Source of the DNA: Granulicella sp.
Lineage (GTDB): Bacteria > Acidobacteriota > Terriglobia > Terriglobales > Acidobacteriaceae
Assembly: GCA_003133205.1 (NCBI GenBank)
Contig: PKWK01000112.1
Location: forward strand, 168-24,830
Length of the DNA stretch: 24,663 bases
Direction of reading: 5' to 3'
The position numbers were made by a program, and so were the translations under genes. The notes under the pieces are model-generated. The model made no database searches. It saw only the letters and a list, made by a program, of their open reading frames with translations, and had not been told where the DNA came from. Shown here in pieces: positions 6,584-15,095 of this stretch (position 1 is its first letter; each line of letters starts with the position of its first letter).

Positions 6584-8374
6584 ATGCGCCTGAATCGCCG
6601 ATCGTTCGTCAAAGCTGCCGCCGCGTTTGCCGCGACTCCCTCGCTCGCAACAGTCGCCGTCACTGAGTCGCGTGAGCCGTTGCGACAGTTCGACTATGCG
6701 GACGTTCAGCTCACGGGCGGGCCCTTCGCAGAGCAGTACGACGTTCTCCATGCGCATTACCTCGCGCTATCGAACGATCGTTTGCTGAAGGCCTATCGCC
6801 AGCGCGCCGGCCTTCCCGCACCAGGTAGCGACATGGGCGGCTGGTACGATCTCACCGGATTTGTTCCCGGCCATAGTCTCGGCCAGTACATCTCCGGACT
6901 CGCTCGCTTCGGTGCTTGCACGGGAGATACGGCCTGTCACCAGAAGGTTCACAATCTCGTCGATGGATTCGCCGCGACATTGGGTCCGGGCAATCAGAGC
7001 ATCCTGCGGCCGCAGACGAACCTCTGGATCTGCTATACGCTCGACAAGCACTTCGCCGGGCTCATCGACGCTGCGACTTTGAGCAGCATGCCTGAAGCAA
7101 AGGACATTCTGGGTCGTGTGTTCTCCGGCGCGGAGCCACTTCTTCCAGAGCACGGTCGCGACCGCATCGGCAAAAAAGATCCTCCTTACGACGAAACGTT
7201 TGTCATGCCGGAGAGTCTCTTTCGCGCCGCGGAGATTACCGGTAATCCCAAGTTTCGCAATGTGGCCGAGCGCTATCTCTTGGATAAAGAGCTTTTCGAT
7301 CCACTCGCGCGCGGAGGCGATCCGTTTCCAGGTCAACACGCCTATTCGCACGCCATCGCGCTTAGCTCGGCGGCAAAGGCGTGGCTGGTGCTGGGTGAGC
7401 CGAAATATAAACAGGCGATGCAACAGGCCTTCACGCTGCTGACCAAACAACAGCAGTTTGCGTCGGGCGGGTGGGGTCCGAACGAGACGTTCATCACGCC
7501 GCACAAGGGGCAACTCTACGACTCGCTTTCCACCACAGTCGATCACTTCGAGACGCCGTGCGGAGCATATGCCGCCACCAAACTGGCGAGGTATCTCATC
7601 CGCTTTACGGACGCGCCGCAGGATACGCTGCATGCGGACAACCTCGAGCGTGTGCTCTTCAACACCATTCTTGCGGCCAAGCCGCCTGACTCGGATGGCG
7701 ACTACCCCTATTACTCCACCTACTCGCCCGTTGCTGAGAAGGTCTTCTACCCGAAGAAGTGGCCTTGCTGCTCGGGTACGCTCGCGCAGACGGTCGCGGA
7801 TTACCCGCTCAATCTCTACTTCCAATCCGCCGACGGGCTCTACATCAATCTCTATACGCCTTCGCGTCTGCGGTTCACCCATGCAGGCAGGCTCGTTGAA
7901 CTCACGCAGGAGACGCGCTACCCCGCTGAGGACATCACGACCATCACATTGCGGCCTGCCAGCGACACGGCGTTCACGGTTTATCTGCGGATTCCTTCGT
8001 GGCTCAAGCGAACGGCTACGCTGCGACTCAATGGCAGGGAACTGGCAACGCCCGCGCGGCCCGGGACCTATGCTGCGATTCGCCGCACGTGGCGCAGCGG
8101 CGACCGCCTGGAACTAACGCTTCCACAGGCATTTCGCACCGAGCCCATCGACGACGTTCATCCGGATACTGTGGCTCTGATGCGCGGACCTGTGCAGTAC
8201 GTAGCACTGAACCCGACATCCGAACTTGGCCATGATCGTCTTGCGCTTCCCGCTGGTCTTAAGCAAGTTGCCGCGCAAACTTTTGTGGAGAACTATGGGG
8301 GTAACCAGATTGTTTTCGTTCCGCTCCACCAGGTCCTGGACGAAACCTATACAAGCTACTTCACAAAGGCCTGA
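6584..8374 (+). CDS. GH127-family beta-L-arabinofuranosidase, Tat-exported
   Basis: A 596-residue protein from ATG 6584, 7 bases after the regulator stop. The N-terminus MRLNRRSFVKAAAAFAA is a twin-arginine signal. The body is the (alpha/alpha)6 barrel of the DUF1680/GH127 group: VQLTGGPFAEQ near the start, LTGFVPGHSLGQYISGLA, and a zinc-thiolate active site formed by Glu 323 in HFETPCG (with Cys 326) and the Cys-Cys pair 395-396 in WPCCSGT. In characterised GH127 enzymes one of that Cys pair is the nucleophile and the Glu with three Cys residues binds zinc. Here the Glu and first Cys are separated by two residues (E-T-P-C). A beta-sandwich follows (FTVYLRIPSWL, VALMRGPVQYVAL). It should remove beta-linked L-arabinofuranose; neighbouring families GH146 or GH142-like cannot be excluded. 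Metal folding before export would suit the Tat route. Confidence 0.85.
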   Translation: MRLNRRSFVKAAAAFAATPSLATVAVTESREPLRQFDYADVQLTGGPFAEQYDVLHAHYLALSNDRLLKAYRQRAGLPAPGSDMGGWYDLTGFVPGHSLGQYISGLARFGACTGDTACHQKVHNLVDGFAATLGPGNQSILRPQTNLWICYTLDKHFAGLIDAATLSSMPEAKDILGRVFSGAEPLLPEHGRDRIGKKDPPYDETFVMPESLFRAAEITGNPKFRNVAERYLLDKELFDPLARGGDPFPGQHAYSHAIALSSAAKAWLVLGEPKYKQAMQQAFTLLTKQQQFASGGWGPNETFITPHKGQLYDSLSTTVDHFETPCGAYAATKLARYLIRFTDAPQDTLHADNLERVLFNTILAAKPPDSDGDYPYYSTYSPVAEKVFYPKKWPCCSGTLAQTVADYPLNLYFQSADGLYINLYTPSRLRFTHAGRLVELTQETRYPAEDITTITLRPASDTAFTVYLRIPSWLKRTATLRLNGRELATPARPGTYAAIRRTWRSGDRLELTLPQAFRTEPIDDVHPDTVALMRGPVQYVALNPTSELGHDRLALPAGLKQVAAQTFVENYGGNQIVFVPLHQVLDETYTSYFTKA

Positions 8375-8396
8375 CGCGATCCCGCAATCGAGACAT

Positions 8397-9674
8397 ATGA
8401 CCGATCGAATCTACGCACGCTACTGGATCGAAACCGCATTTCCACTCGCTCAAGCTGCCGCCACGATGGCCGGTGAACAATCGACGGGTACGTTTCTGCG
8501 TGTCCCTGGCGAGAGCGACGAGTTGCGGGACCGTTACGCGGCGCAGGTCGAGTCGATTGAAGAAGGCGAGCACGCTGCATCTCCCAGCCTGCCCGGTTCC
8601 GGCACTCCTGCCAATTGGGATGGCGTTCGCCGCACCGCCGGGGTCACCCTCTCGTGGCCGCTGCACAACATCGGGCCATCACTCCCGAATCTCCTTGCTA
8701 CCGTCGCCGGCAATCTGTCCGAACTGAAAGCGTTCAGCGGTCTCAAACTGCTCGATCTCACGCTGCCGCCAGCGTTCCTCAAGGTGTATCAGGGGCCGCA
8801 GTTCGGCGTTGTCGGTACACGTAATTTTGCCGGCGTGCATGGCAGGCCCCTAATCGGAACGATCATCAAGCCGAGCCTAGGCATGTCCGCCGAAGTCACT
8901 GCCGAGCAGGTGCGCGTGCTCGCCGAAGCGGGCATCGACTTCATCAAAGACGACGAGTTGCAGACCGATGCGCCGCACTGCCCATTTAAAGATCGCGTCG
9001 CCGCAGTGCTCGATGTTCTGAATCGCCATCGCGACCGTACCGGCAAGCGGGTGATGTATGCCGCCAACATTACCGGCGAGCTTGACCAGATGCTACGGCG
9101 GCACGACCAGATCGTCGCCAACGAAGGCACCTGCCTGATGGTCAGCATGAACTCCATCGGTCTGCCTGCGATGAAGGTGTTGCGGGCGCACTCGCAACTC
9201 GTGATTCATGGTCATCGAAACGGCTGGGGAATGCTTGGCCGCTCGCCCGCAATTGGCATGTCCTTCATCGCGTTTCAGAAGCTCTGGCGGCTCGCGGGCA
9301 TCGACCATACGCACGTGAACGGCCTGCGCAACAAGTTCTGCGAGTCGGACGAATCGGTGATTGCCTCAGCCCGCGCATGCCTCATACCTATGTTTGCTCC
9401 GCCAGTGCCCGGCTGCGAGATCATGCCAGTATTCTCCTCTGGACAATCCGCGCGCCAGGCACCAGATACCTATCGCGCGCTCGGCTCCGTCGACCTGATC
9501 TACGCGTGCGGCGGCGGCATTCTCGGCCACCCGATGGGCGTGGCCGCCGGCGTGCGCAGCCTGCAACAGGCGTGGGAGGCAGCGACGCAGAACATCCCTC
9601 TCACTACGTATGCGGCCGGTCATCCGGAGCTGGCGTCGGCACTTGAACTATTCGGGGGCGGGAGCCTGTTTTGA
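8397..9674 (+). CDS. RuBisCO-like protein (RLP), probable phosphorylated sugar-acid decarboxylase or transcarboxylase
   Basis: A 425-residue cytoplasmic protein from ATG 8397, 22 bases after GH127. The RuBisCO large-chain fold is clear: GTIIKPSLG holds Lys 158 (base lysine equivalent), FIKDDE holds Lys 184-Asp 186-Glu 187 (carbamate lysine and magnesium ligands), VIHGHR holds His 273, HVNGLRNKF holds His 306 and loop-6 Lys 313, FSSGQ gives the Ser 347 region, and CGGGILGHPMG the phosphate loop. Unlike many RLPs, all the key catalytic positions I can align are kept. Form I-III RuBisCO is unlikely because loop-6 and SGG motifs differ and no phosphoribulokinase is present. RLPs paired with DUF1537 kinases act on 3-oxo-isoapionate 4-phosphate in D-apionate catabolism; the kinase two genes on makes a similar role likely, though the exact substrate is inferred. 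Confidence 0.88.
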   Translation: MTDRIYARYWIETAFPLAQAAATMAGEQSTGTFLRVPGESDELRDRYAAQVESIEEGEHAASPSLPGSGTPANWDGVRRTAGVTLSWPLHNIGPSLPNLLATVAGNLSELKAFSGLKLLDLTLPPAFLKVYQGPQFGVVGTRNFAGVHGRPLIGTIIKPSLGMSAEVTAEQVRVLAEAGIDFIKDDELQTDAPHCPFKDRVAAVLDVLNRHRDRTGKRVMYAANITGELDQMLRRHDQIVANEGTCLMVSMNSIGLPAMKVLRAHSQLVIHGHRNGWGMLGRSPAIGMSFIAFQKLWRLAGIDHTHVNGLRNKFCESDESVIASARACLIPMFAPPVPGCEIMPVFSSGQSARQAPDTYRALGSVDLIYACGGGILGHPMGVAAGVRSLQQAWEAATQNIPLTTYAAGHPELASALELFGGGSLF

Positions 9675-9706
9675 TATGATCACCGCGATATGCACAGATC
9701 AGCCAA

Positions 9707-10192
9707 ATGAATGACAAAGAGTCAAGGAACGCCCTCACAATTGATCAGTTGGCGCTCGCCTGTAGTCACATGCAGGAGATGATGGCCATTGGCGTGAGTG
9801 AGAACGGTGCCATTAGAACTTTGGAGCTCTTTGCTGACGTATACGCAAAAGTTCACATGGGGGGAAGCACTACGCCTCATCATGTGCGGCAAGTCAGCTT
9901 GTGGTCGGTCCAAGCGATAAAACTACGAGACCGTACGCCCAATGCAAGACCAAGAGACTACCTTCGGGTGGAGCACGGCACACCACGGCGCAGTTTTGCG
10001 CGCAAGGTTCTGAAGCTATATCAAAGAGACAATCTGAACGCAAAGACCATGGCTAAGCTGATCAAACGATACTGGAAGCTTGCCGTCATCACTCTTGAGG
10101 AAGATGAGCGTCTGAACAAAGTCGCAAGATCAAAGATATTCAAGACGCCAGAGGAAAGATGGGCGGCAGCAGGAATTGCGTTTAAGACATAA
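9707..10192 (+). CDS. Unrecognised small basic protein, low-GC insert in the operon
   Basis: A 161-residue soluble protein with no signal peptide or membrane segment. I do not recognise the family. The N-terminal half is mixed helical (ALTIDQLALACSHMQEMMA, ELFADVYAKVHMGG). The C-terminal half is rich in Lys and Arg with long predicted helices (RRSFARKVLKLYQRD, AKLIKRYWKLAVITLEEDERL) and could bind nucleic acid or a protein partner. Base composition differs sharply from its neighbours: the last two full lines of the gene are 26/60 G+C, against 43/60 in a line of the RLP gene just upstream. Together with its position between two genes that normally sit together, this suggests recent acquisition. 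The start at ATG 9707 has no clear Shine-Dalgarno sequence. It ends 19 bases before the kinase ATG and is probably co-transcribed. Confidence 0.7.
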   Translation: MNDKESRNALTIDQLALACSHMQEMMAIGVSENGAIRTLELFADVYAKVHMGGSTTPHHVRQVSLWSVQAIKLRDRTPNARPRDYLRVEHGTPRRSFARKVLKLYQRDNLNAKTMAKLIKRYWKLAVITLEEDERLNKVARSKIFKTPEERWAAAGIAFKT

Positions 10193-10211
10193 ATAGGTGC
10201 GTACTAGCCGA

Positions 10212-11510
10212 ATGGACCTCCTATACACGTTCTATGGCGATGACTTCACGGGTTCGACTGACGTACTCGAACAGCTTGGCTCGAACGGCGTCCCCGCAGT
10301 GTTGTTCCTCGGGCCGCCGTCATCTGCCCACCTTGCTGCGTTCTCCAATGTCCAGGCGATCGGCATCGCCGGCGACAGCCGTTCTCGCTCGCCGGAGTGG
10401 ATGTCGGCCCACCTTCCCGCAATCTTCAGAACCCTGAAACAGTTCGGTGCGCCGATGACGCACTACAAGGTCTGCTCCACTTTCGACAGCTCACCAACAC
10501 ACGGCAGCATCGGCCGAGCCATCGAGATCGGCGCAGAAATATTCTCGCCCGCGTTTGTGCCAATCGTAGTTGGCGCGCCGCACCTCCGCCGCTACGTCGC
10601 GTTCGGCAATCTGTTTGCCGCCGGCCCCGACGGGGTTGTCCAGCGCATCGATCGTCACCCGATGAGCCGCCATCCGGTCACGCCGATGCACGAGGCCGAC
10701 CTCCGCCTCCACCTCGCCGCACAGAGCCAAACAAAAGTCGGCCTCGTCGACATCCCGATGCTCAAATCCGGAGCTGCTTCTGAAGCAATTGCCTCGCTGG
10801 TGGCAAGCGAATACAGAGCAATCCTGTTCGACACCGTCGATGCCCAGACCCAGGCTGCAGTGGGGGTGATTCTCTGGAGCCAGGCGCGGCAGCGACCCGT
10901 TTTCTCTGCTGGGAGTTCCGGCCTGACTGCCGCTCTTATCTCGGCGTGGAGCGCACTGGATATGCTGACAGAACCGCCCCCGCCCGAAACCCTGCCTCCT
11001 GTAAAACCACTGCTCGTAGTCAGCGGCTCCTGCTCCGAGAAGACCCAGCGCCAGCTTCGATATGCCCTAGCTCATGGCTATTGTGGGATTCCGCTCGACC
11101 CCGTCGCGCTGTTGGATCGAAATGGCCATGCGCACACTGCGGCCCTCCAAGCTGCCGCAAAAGCGATTGCGGCCGGCAAAGACACGGTCCTCTATACCGC
11201 TCTCGGGCCCACCGAAGCGACCGCGCACGGTGCCGAACTTGGCGCGGCGCTTGGCTCGCTGCTGCGCGAGCTTCTCGCCCAAAGCGCTACATCTCCCGCG
11301 CCGGTCCGAAGAGTCATGCTTTGCGGCGGCGACACGTCATCGCACGCGGTCCAGCAACTCGGACTCTACGCACTCACCTGGGCAGCGAATCTCCAGCCCG
11401 GCTGCCCGCTCTGTCGCGCTCACGCCGACTCGGATCTCGATGGGCTGGAACTTGTTCTCAAGGGCGGCCAAGTCGGCACCGACAACTTCTTCGACGTCGT
11501 CCGCGGCTAG
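10212..11510 (+). CDS. DUF1537 / four-carbon acid sugar kinase family protein
   Basis: A 432-residue cytoplasmic kinase from ATG 10212. The N-terminal substrate domain begins with YTFYGDDFTGSTDVLEQL, the GDDxTG signature of the family, and continues with KVCSTFDSSPTHGSIGRA. The C-terminal nucleotide-binding domain carries VVSGSCSEKTQRQL, ALGPTEATAHG, the CGGDTSSHAV glycine motif and LVLKGGQVGTDNFF near the end. The family phosphorylates sugar acids such as erythronate, threonate, denturonate and 3-oxo-isoapionate with ATP. The substrate cannot be read directly, but pairing with an RLP points to 3-oxo-isoapionate or a relative (the OiaK-type role). It closes the operon; 122 bases follow before the next gene. 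Length is normal for the family. Confidence 0.88.
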   Translation: MDLLYTFYGDDFTGSTDVLEQLGSNGVPAVLFLGPPSSAHLAAFSNVQAIGIAGDSRSRSPEWMSAHLPAIFRTLKQFGAPMTHYKVCSTFDSSPTHGSIGRAIEIGAEIFSPAFVPIVVGAPHLRRYVAFGNLFAAGPDGVVQRIDRHPMSRHPVTPMHEADLRLHLAAQSQTKVGLVDIPMLKSGAASEAIASLVASEYRAILFDTVDAQTQAAVGVILWSQARQRPVFSAGSSGLTAALISAWSALDMLTEPPPPETLPPVKPLLVVSGSCSEKTQRQLRYALAHGYCGIPLDPVALLDRNGHAHTAALQAAAKAIAAGKDTVLYTALGPTEATAHGAELGAALGSLLRELLAQSATSPAPVRRVMLCGGDTSSHAVQQLGLYALTWAANLQPGCPLCRAHADSDLDGLELVLKGGQVGTDNFFDVVRG

Positions 11511-11632
11511 GTGTGCGGTTATCGGGCGTAAGCACAACAATTCATCTCACTTAGGGTCTTATCTAACGTCTAAGTCTTCTGGATTTGCCTTTTGTAGAGG
11601 GCTCCGGGCGAAGAACGAGACACTGACCTGGA

Positions 11633-13801
11633 ATGGGGTATGCAATGTTGGATTGCAGGGCGGCTTTTTTGCTCATCGGCTTGGGTTCGATAGCTGGGTT
11701 GGCTGGTTGCAGTGGCGGCGCAAACCTTCCGTCCACACAGAACTCGGAACCAACTTCCGTCCTGTTTATCTCTTCTCCACCGACGTCTCTGGCCATCCAT
11801 GCCTCGGCTACGCTTGCAGCAGCGGCGACGTTCGCAGCTAGTCTCCCATTCGGTTCGACGAACAACCTGGTGACCTGGTCGGTGACCTGCGGTAGCCCTG
11901 GCGCTTGCGGATCCTTTAGCGCCAACGCAGACGCCAATGGCATCACGTACACCGCGCCATCGGCCATTCCCTCCGGATCGGCGGTGACTGTAACCGCTTC
12001 CTCCGTAGTCGATGCCGCAAAGTCCGCTTCAGCCATCATCACCATCACGCCCCCCATTCCGATTGCCGTCTCCTTCTTCGCGCCTCTACCAGCCTCACTT
12101 CAGGTCAGCACATCGGCTTCACTGCTCGCGGCGATTGCCAACGATGTAACAGCCAATCCCCGAGTGCAATGGACTGTGACCTGCGGCTCCACCGCATGCG
12201 GTTCGTTCAGTTCCACAACCACGACCAGCGAGGCCGGCACGACGTACACGGCTCCTGTAGCAATTCCTTCCGGCAACAGCGTCACCGTGACTGCAACTTC
12301 GCTGACGGATTCCACCAAGTCGGTCTCGACCGTCATCACTATCACGGCGGCTACCCAAAATCTGGCGAACGGAACGTACGTCTTTCAGTTGTCTGGGTCA
12401 ACGGGCAGCCAGTCCAGCTTCTTCACCGGCGTGTTTACTGCCAGCAATGGCGCCATCACGAGTGGCGAACAGGACTCGATCTACTACGAGTCTGACTCCA
12501 ACGACGACCTGGTTGCCTATCCCTTGTCGCAGAAAATTACCGGCGGCAGTTGTGCCACGACCTCCGACGGAAATGTACAAGTCTCCATTCAACTCGGTGC
12601 GAGCGAGATGGAACCGCTGACTGGAAGCCTTGGTGCTGGGGGACGAGGATTCGTCGCAGGAATCAACGGGTCGCCGGGCAGCGGCACGCTTGATCTGCAA
12701 ACTGGGACCGCGGCGCCCTCAGGAGGATACGTATTGTCCCTGTATGGTGGCGATCAGTATGGCGACTCCGCGTGGATTGGAGGCATACTCAACGTCGACA
12801 GCGCGGGCGGTATCTCGGGAGCGGGCAGCATTCTAGATGCAGTGGATGGTTATCTAGCCTACGGCGGTGCACATGCTGTTGGAGCGAGCACCGTGGCCGC
12901 GCCCGATGCGTATGGGCGCGTCCAGTTCCAGTTGCGTCCGGGCGCCGGTTCGACTCTGCCGCCCCTGTATCTGGCGGGCTACATCGTTGACGCGACTCAT
13001 ATCCGGCTGATCGAAACGGGCGACGCCATCGACAATACCAACTTTCAGGGAGTTCTGGGTGGCACGGCGCTAGGACAGGGTGCGAGTACCGGCCATTTCA
13101 GCGCCGCCTCCATCACCGGTTCCAGCTATGTCTTTGGCGCGCAGGGTAGCGATACGCGTGGGCCGCTCCAGTTGGCCGGAGTGCTTACCGCAAACGCTGG
13201 CGGCACAATGACCGGCACGCTCAACTGGAACGACCTCACGAATGCAGCGCAGACCCCGCTTCCGTTCACCGCTTCGTACACGGTCGACCCGACGGGACGA
13301 GTCAACGTGTCCGGGCTGACCGGCCTATCCTTTAGTTACTCCTTCCATCTTTATCTAACTGGAGACGGCAACGGTCTCCTGCTCTCCAACGACACTGCCG
13401 ATATCTTCAACGGCCAGGCATTCCAACAGCTAGCCGCACCGTTCACCGCGGCCTCATTCAGTGGCGCGTATGGATTGAATGCCTCCGTGTACGTGACCGC
13501 CAGGGGGTCCGGCGCTCTGCAGGCCGACACCGCAAATGGTTCGATCGCCGCAGGTGGGGGCAACGGGACAGACAGCGTCGCCGGGTTTGCGGATACTGGC
13601 AACGGAGCCACGGATTTTGCACTATCCGGAAGCTTCGTTCCTAGTTCGAATGGCATCTTTGAGGGCACCGTTGCCGGCTTCAATCCTGCGGCTCGCACAA
13701 CAGCGGGCAACTTCACGCTCTATCTCGTGGACGGCACACAGGGGGTGCTAATTGAAACGGATAACAGCCAGTTGAACCTCGGACGCCTGCAACTGCACTG
13801 A
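11633..13801 (+). CDS. Acidobacterial Ig-repeat lipoprotein, function unknown
   Basis: A 722-residue exported lipoprotein. The signal peptide AAFLLIGLGSIAGLAGC ends in a lipobox (LAGC), so the mature protein is anchored by Cys 26. Two tandem Ig-like/BIG domains follow: each has a (TW/QW)(S/T)VTCGS segment, an ACGSFS turn and an ITYTAP/TTYTAP...IPSG..VTVTA strand pair (roughly residues 45-140 and 143-240). The rest is several beta-rich blocks, each containing a GxY(V)F/L strand and long Gly/Ser/Thr stretches (NGTYVFQLSG, SGGYVLSLYGG, GSSYVFGAQG, SGAYGLNA). Such proteins are common in Acidobacteria; a cell-surface adhesion or glycan-binding role is only a guess. A second ATG at 11645 follows GGGG at a better distance and gives the shorter MLDCR start. 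It is convergent with the MFS gene. Confidence 0.75.
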   Translation: MGYAMLDCRAAFLLIGLGSIAGLAGCSGGANLPSTQNSEPTSVLFISSPPTSLAIHASATLAAAATFAASLPFGSTNNLVTWSVTCGSPGACGSFSANADANGITYTAPSAIPSGSAVTVTASSVVDAAKSASAIITITPPIPIAVSFFAPLPASLQVSTSASLLAAIANDVTANPRVQWTVTCGSTACGSFSSTTTTSEAGTTYTAPVAIPSGNSVTVTATSLTDSTKSVSTVITITAATQNLANGTYVFQLSGSTGSQSSFFTGVFTASNGAITSGEQDSIYYESDSNDDLVAYPLSQKITGGSCATTSDGNVQVSIQLGASEMEPLTGSLGAGGRGFVAGINGSPGSGTLDLQTGTAAPSGGYVLSLYGGDQYGDSAWIGGILNVDSAGGISGAGSILDAVDGYLAYGGAHAVGASTVAAPDAYGRVQFQLRPGAGSTLPPLYLAGYIVDATHIRLIETGDAIDNTNFQGVLGGTALGQGASTGHFSAASITGSSYVFGAQGSDTRGPLQLAGVLTANAGGTMTGTLNWNDLTNAAQTPLPFTASYTVDPTGRVNVSGLTGLSFSYSFHLYLTGDGNGLLLSNDTADIFNGQAFQQLAAPFTAASFSGAYGLNASVYVTARGSGALQADTANGSIAAGGGNGTDSVAGFADTGNGATDFALSGSFVPSSNGIFEGTVAGFNPAARTTAGNFTLYLVDGTQGVLIETDNSQLNLGRLQLH

Positions 13802-13835
13802 GTTGAAAGGCTGTCGAATCTGTCCGAAGGATGTT

Positions 13836-15095
13836 CTACGTCGGCTCGCTCGCTCCCTCTGCTAGTCCCTTGGTACAGTCGACACGCGAGAAGACTACAG
13901 CCGCGATCAGCACCATTGCAGCCACCGCACGCAGTGGAAGGTTGTAGTCTCCGGTGGCCTTGACCACGTAGCCGAACATGATCGTGCACAGCCAACCGCC
14001 AAGGTTTCCTGCCGTATTCATCACGCCCGTGGCGGTGCCTCCATACTGGCCGCCGATGCTCATGCACATCGCCCATGCCGAAGGCAGCATCAGGTCCATC
14101 ACGCCAAAGCCCAGCGTCGCAAGCGCCACGATCGCTGCATGCCCGTGTACCGCACTCATACCCAGCAGCAGCCCACTGCTGACAGTCAGGCATACGGAGG
14201 TGACCCAGCGATAGGTGCGCCGACGGCCATAGCGTTCGACCATCCTTTCGCTTACAGCGCCGCCAACCAGGTTGCCGATGAGACCCATGATGAACGGGAA
14301 CGAAGCGAACACTCCCATCTGCGGGACCGAGAGCCCCGCGCCACGCACCAGCCAGGTGGTGAACCAGCCGAAGTAGAACCAGCTTCCCCACGCGTAGCAG
14401 AAATAGGCGACGACGATCAGCCAGAGTTGCGGCAAGGCCAGCAGCCGTTTCCACGGCACTCGCTCGTGTACGGAGCCACGCGCAATCTGCCCGGCGCGGA
14501 TCTCCGCAATCTCTTCCGCAGCGATGCCCGTCATCTCGGATGGGTCGTTGCGAAACCAGGCCCACCACACCGCCGACCACGCCAGGCCGACGCAGCCGAG
14601 CACATAAAAGATGGCGTGCCAGCCGAAGTGTTGTTCGAGAGGCACCAGCAGCGGAAACGCCAGCGCACCACCCAGGCGGCCTGCTCCCCACACAAAGCCC
14701 TGCGCCCGTGCATGTTCGTTCTTCGGGAACCACCGCGAGATAACGCCCGCCGCATTGGGATATGCGCCCGCCGCGCCTGCGCCGAACAGGAAGCGCGCGG
14801 CCGCCATCTGCCAGAATGTTCTGCACCAGGCGGTCATCGCGGTAAAGCCCGACCACCAGACGGTAATGCGGGTCAGTTCCAGGCGCTGACCATTGCGGTC
14901 GCCCATTGCGCCGGAGGGAATCTCGAAGACGGCGTTGGCGAGCACGTAAGAACTCAGCACCCATCCCCACTGCTCAGGGGACAAGTGGAGATCGCCGCGA
15001 ATTCCAGACTCCGCGGAAGGAATCGCCAATCGATCCAGGAATGTAATCGCGGATACGACGCACAGCAATCCCAGGACGCCGTGCCTTTTCTTCAA
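13836..15095 (-). CDS. MFS transporter of the anion:cation symporter type (sugar-acid uptake)
   Basis: A 419-residue inner-membrane protein with about 12 hydrophobic helices. Landmarks of the ACS/phthalate-glucarate-hexuronate group are VSAITFLDRLAIPSA in helix 1, GAMGDRNGQR in the helix 2-3 loop, and AARFLFGAGAAGAYPNAAGVISRWFP in helices 4-5, the typical R.L.G.GEA..PN pattern with Ala in place of Glu. It likely imports a sugar acid (uronate, aldonate or similar) with protons. It starts with TTG at 15095 inside the stop of the upstream racemase gene (TTGA overlap), with GGAG about 14 bases before it, so translation is coupled. In this locus it is the best candidate to feed the RLP/kinase branch. 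Substrate is inferred. Confidence 0.85.
   Translation of the reverse strand: MKKRHGVLGLLCVVSAITFLDRLAIPSAESGIRGDLHLSPEQWGWVLSSYVLANAVFEIPSGAMGDRNGQRLELTRITVWWSGFTAMTAWCRTFWQMAAARFLFGAGAAGAYPNAAGVISRWFPKNEHARAQGFVWGAGRLGGALAFPLLVPLEQHFGWHAIFYVLGCVGLAWSAVWWAWFRNDPSEMTGIAAEEIAEIRAGQIARGSVHERVPWKRLLALPQLWLIVVAYFCYAWGSWFYFGWFTTWLVRGAGLSVPQMGVFASFPFIMGLIGNLVGGAVSERMVERYGRRRTYRWVTSVCLTVSSGLLLGMSAVHGHAAIVALATLGFGVMDLMLPSAWAMCMSIGGQYGGTATGVMNTAGNLGGWLCTIMFGYVVKATGDYNLPLRAVAAMVLIAAVVFSRVDCTKGLAEGASEPT

Noticed and set aside
6767..7882. 371-codon minus-strand frame antisense to the GH127 gene
   Set aside because: No motif or ribosome site; the GH127 frame explains the sequence fully.
9675..9680. TATGAT as a -10 box for a private promoter of the orphan gene
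   Set aside because: No -35-like hexamer lies at an acceptable distance, so it is not listed as a promoter.
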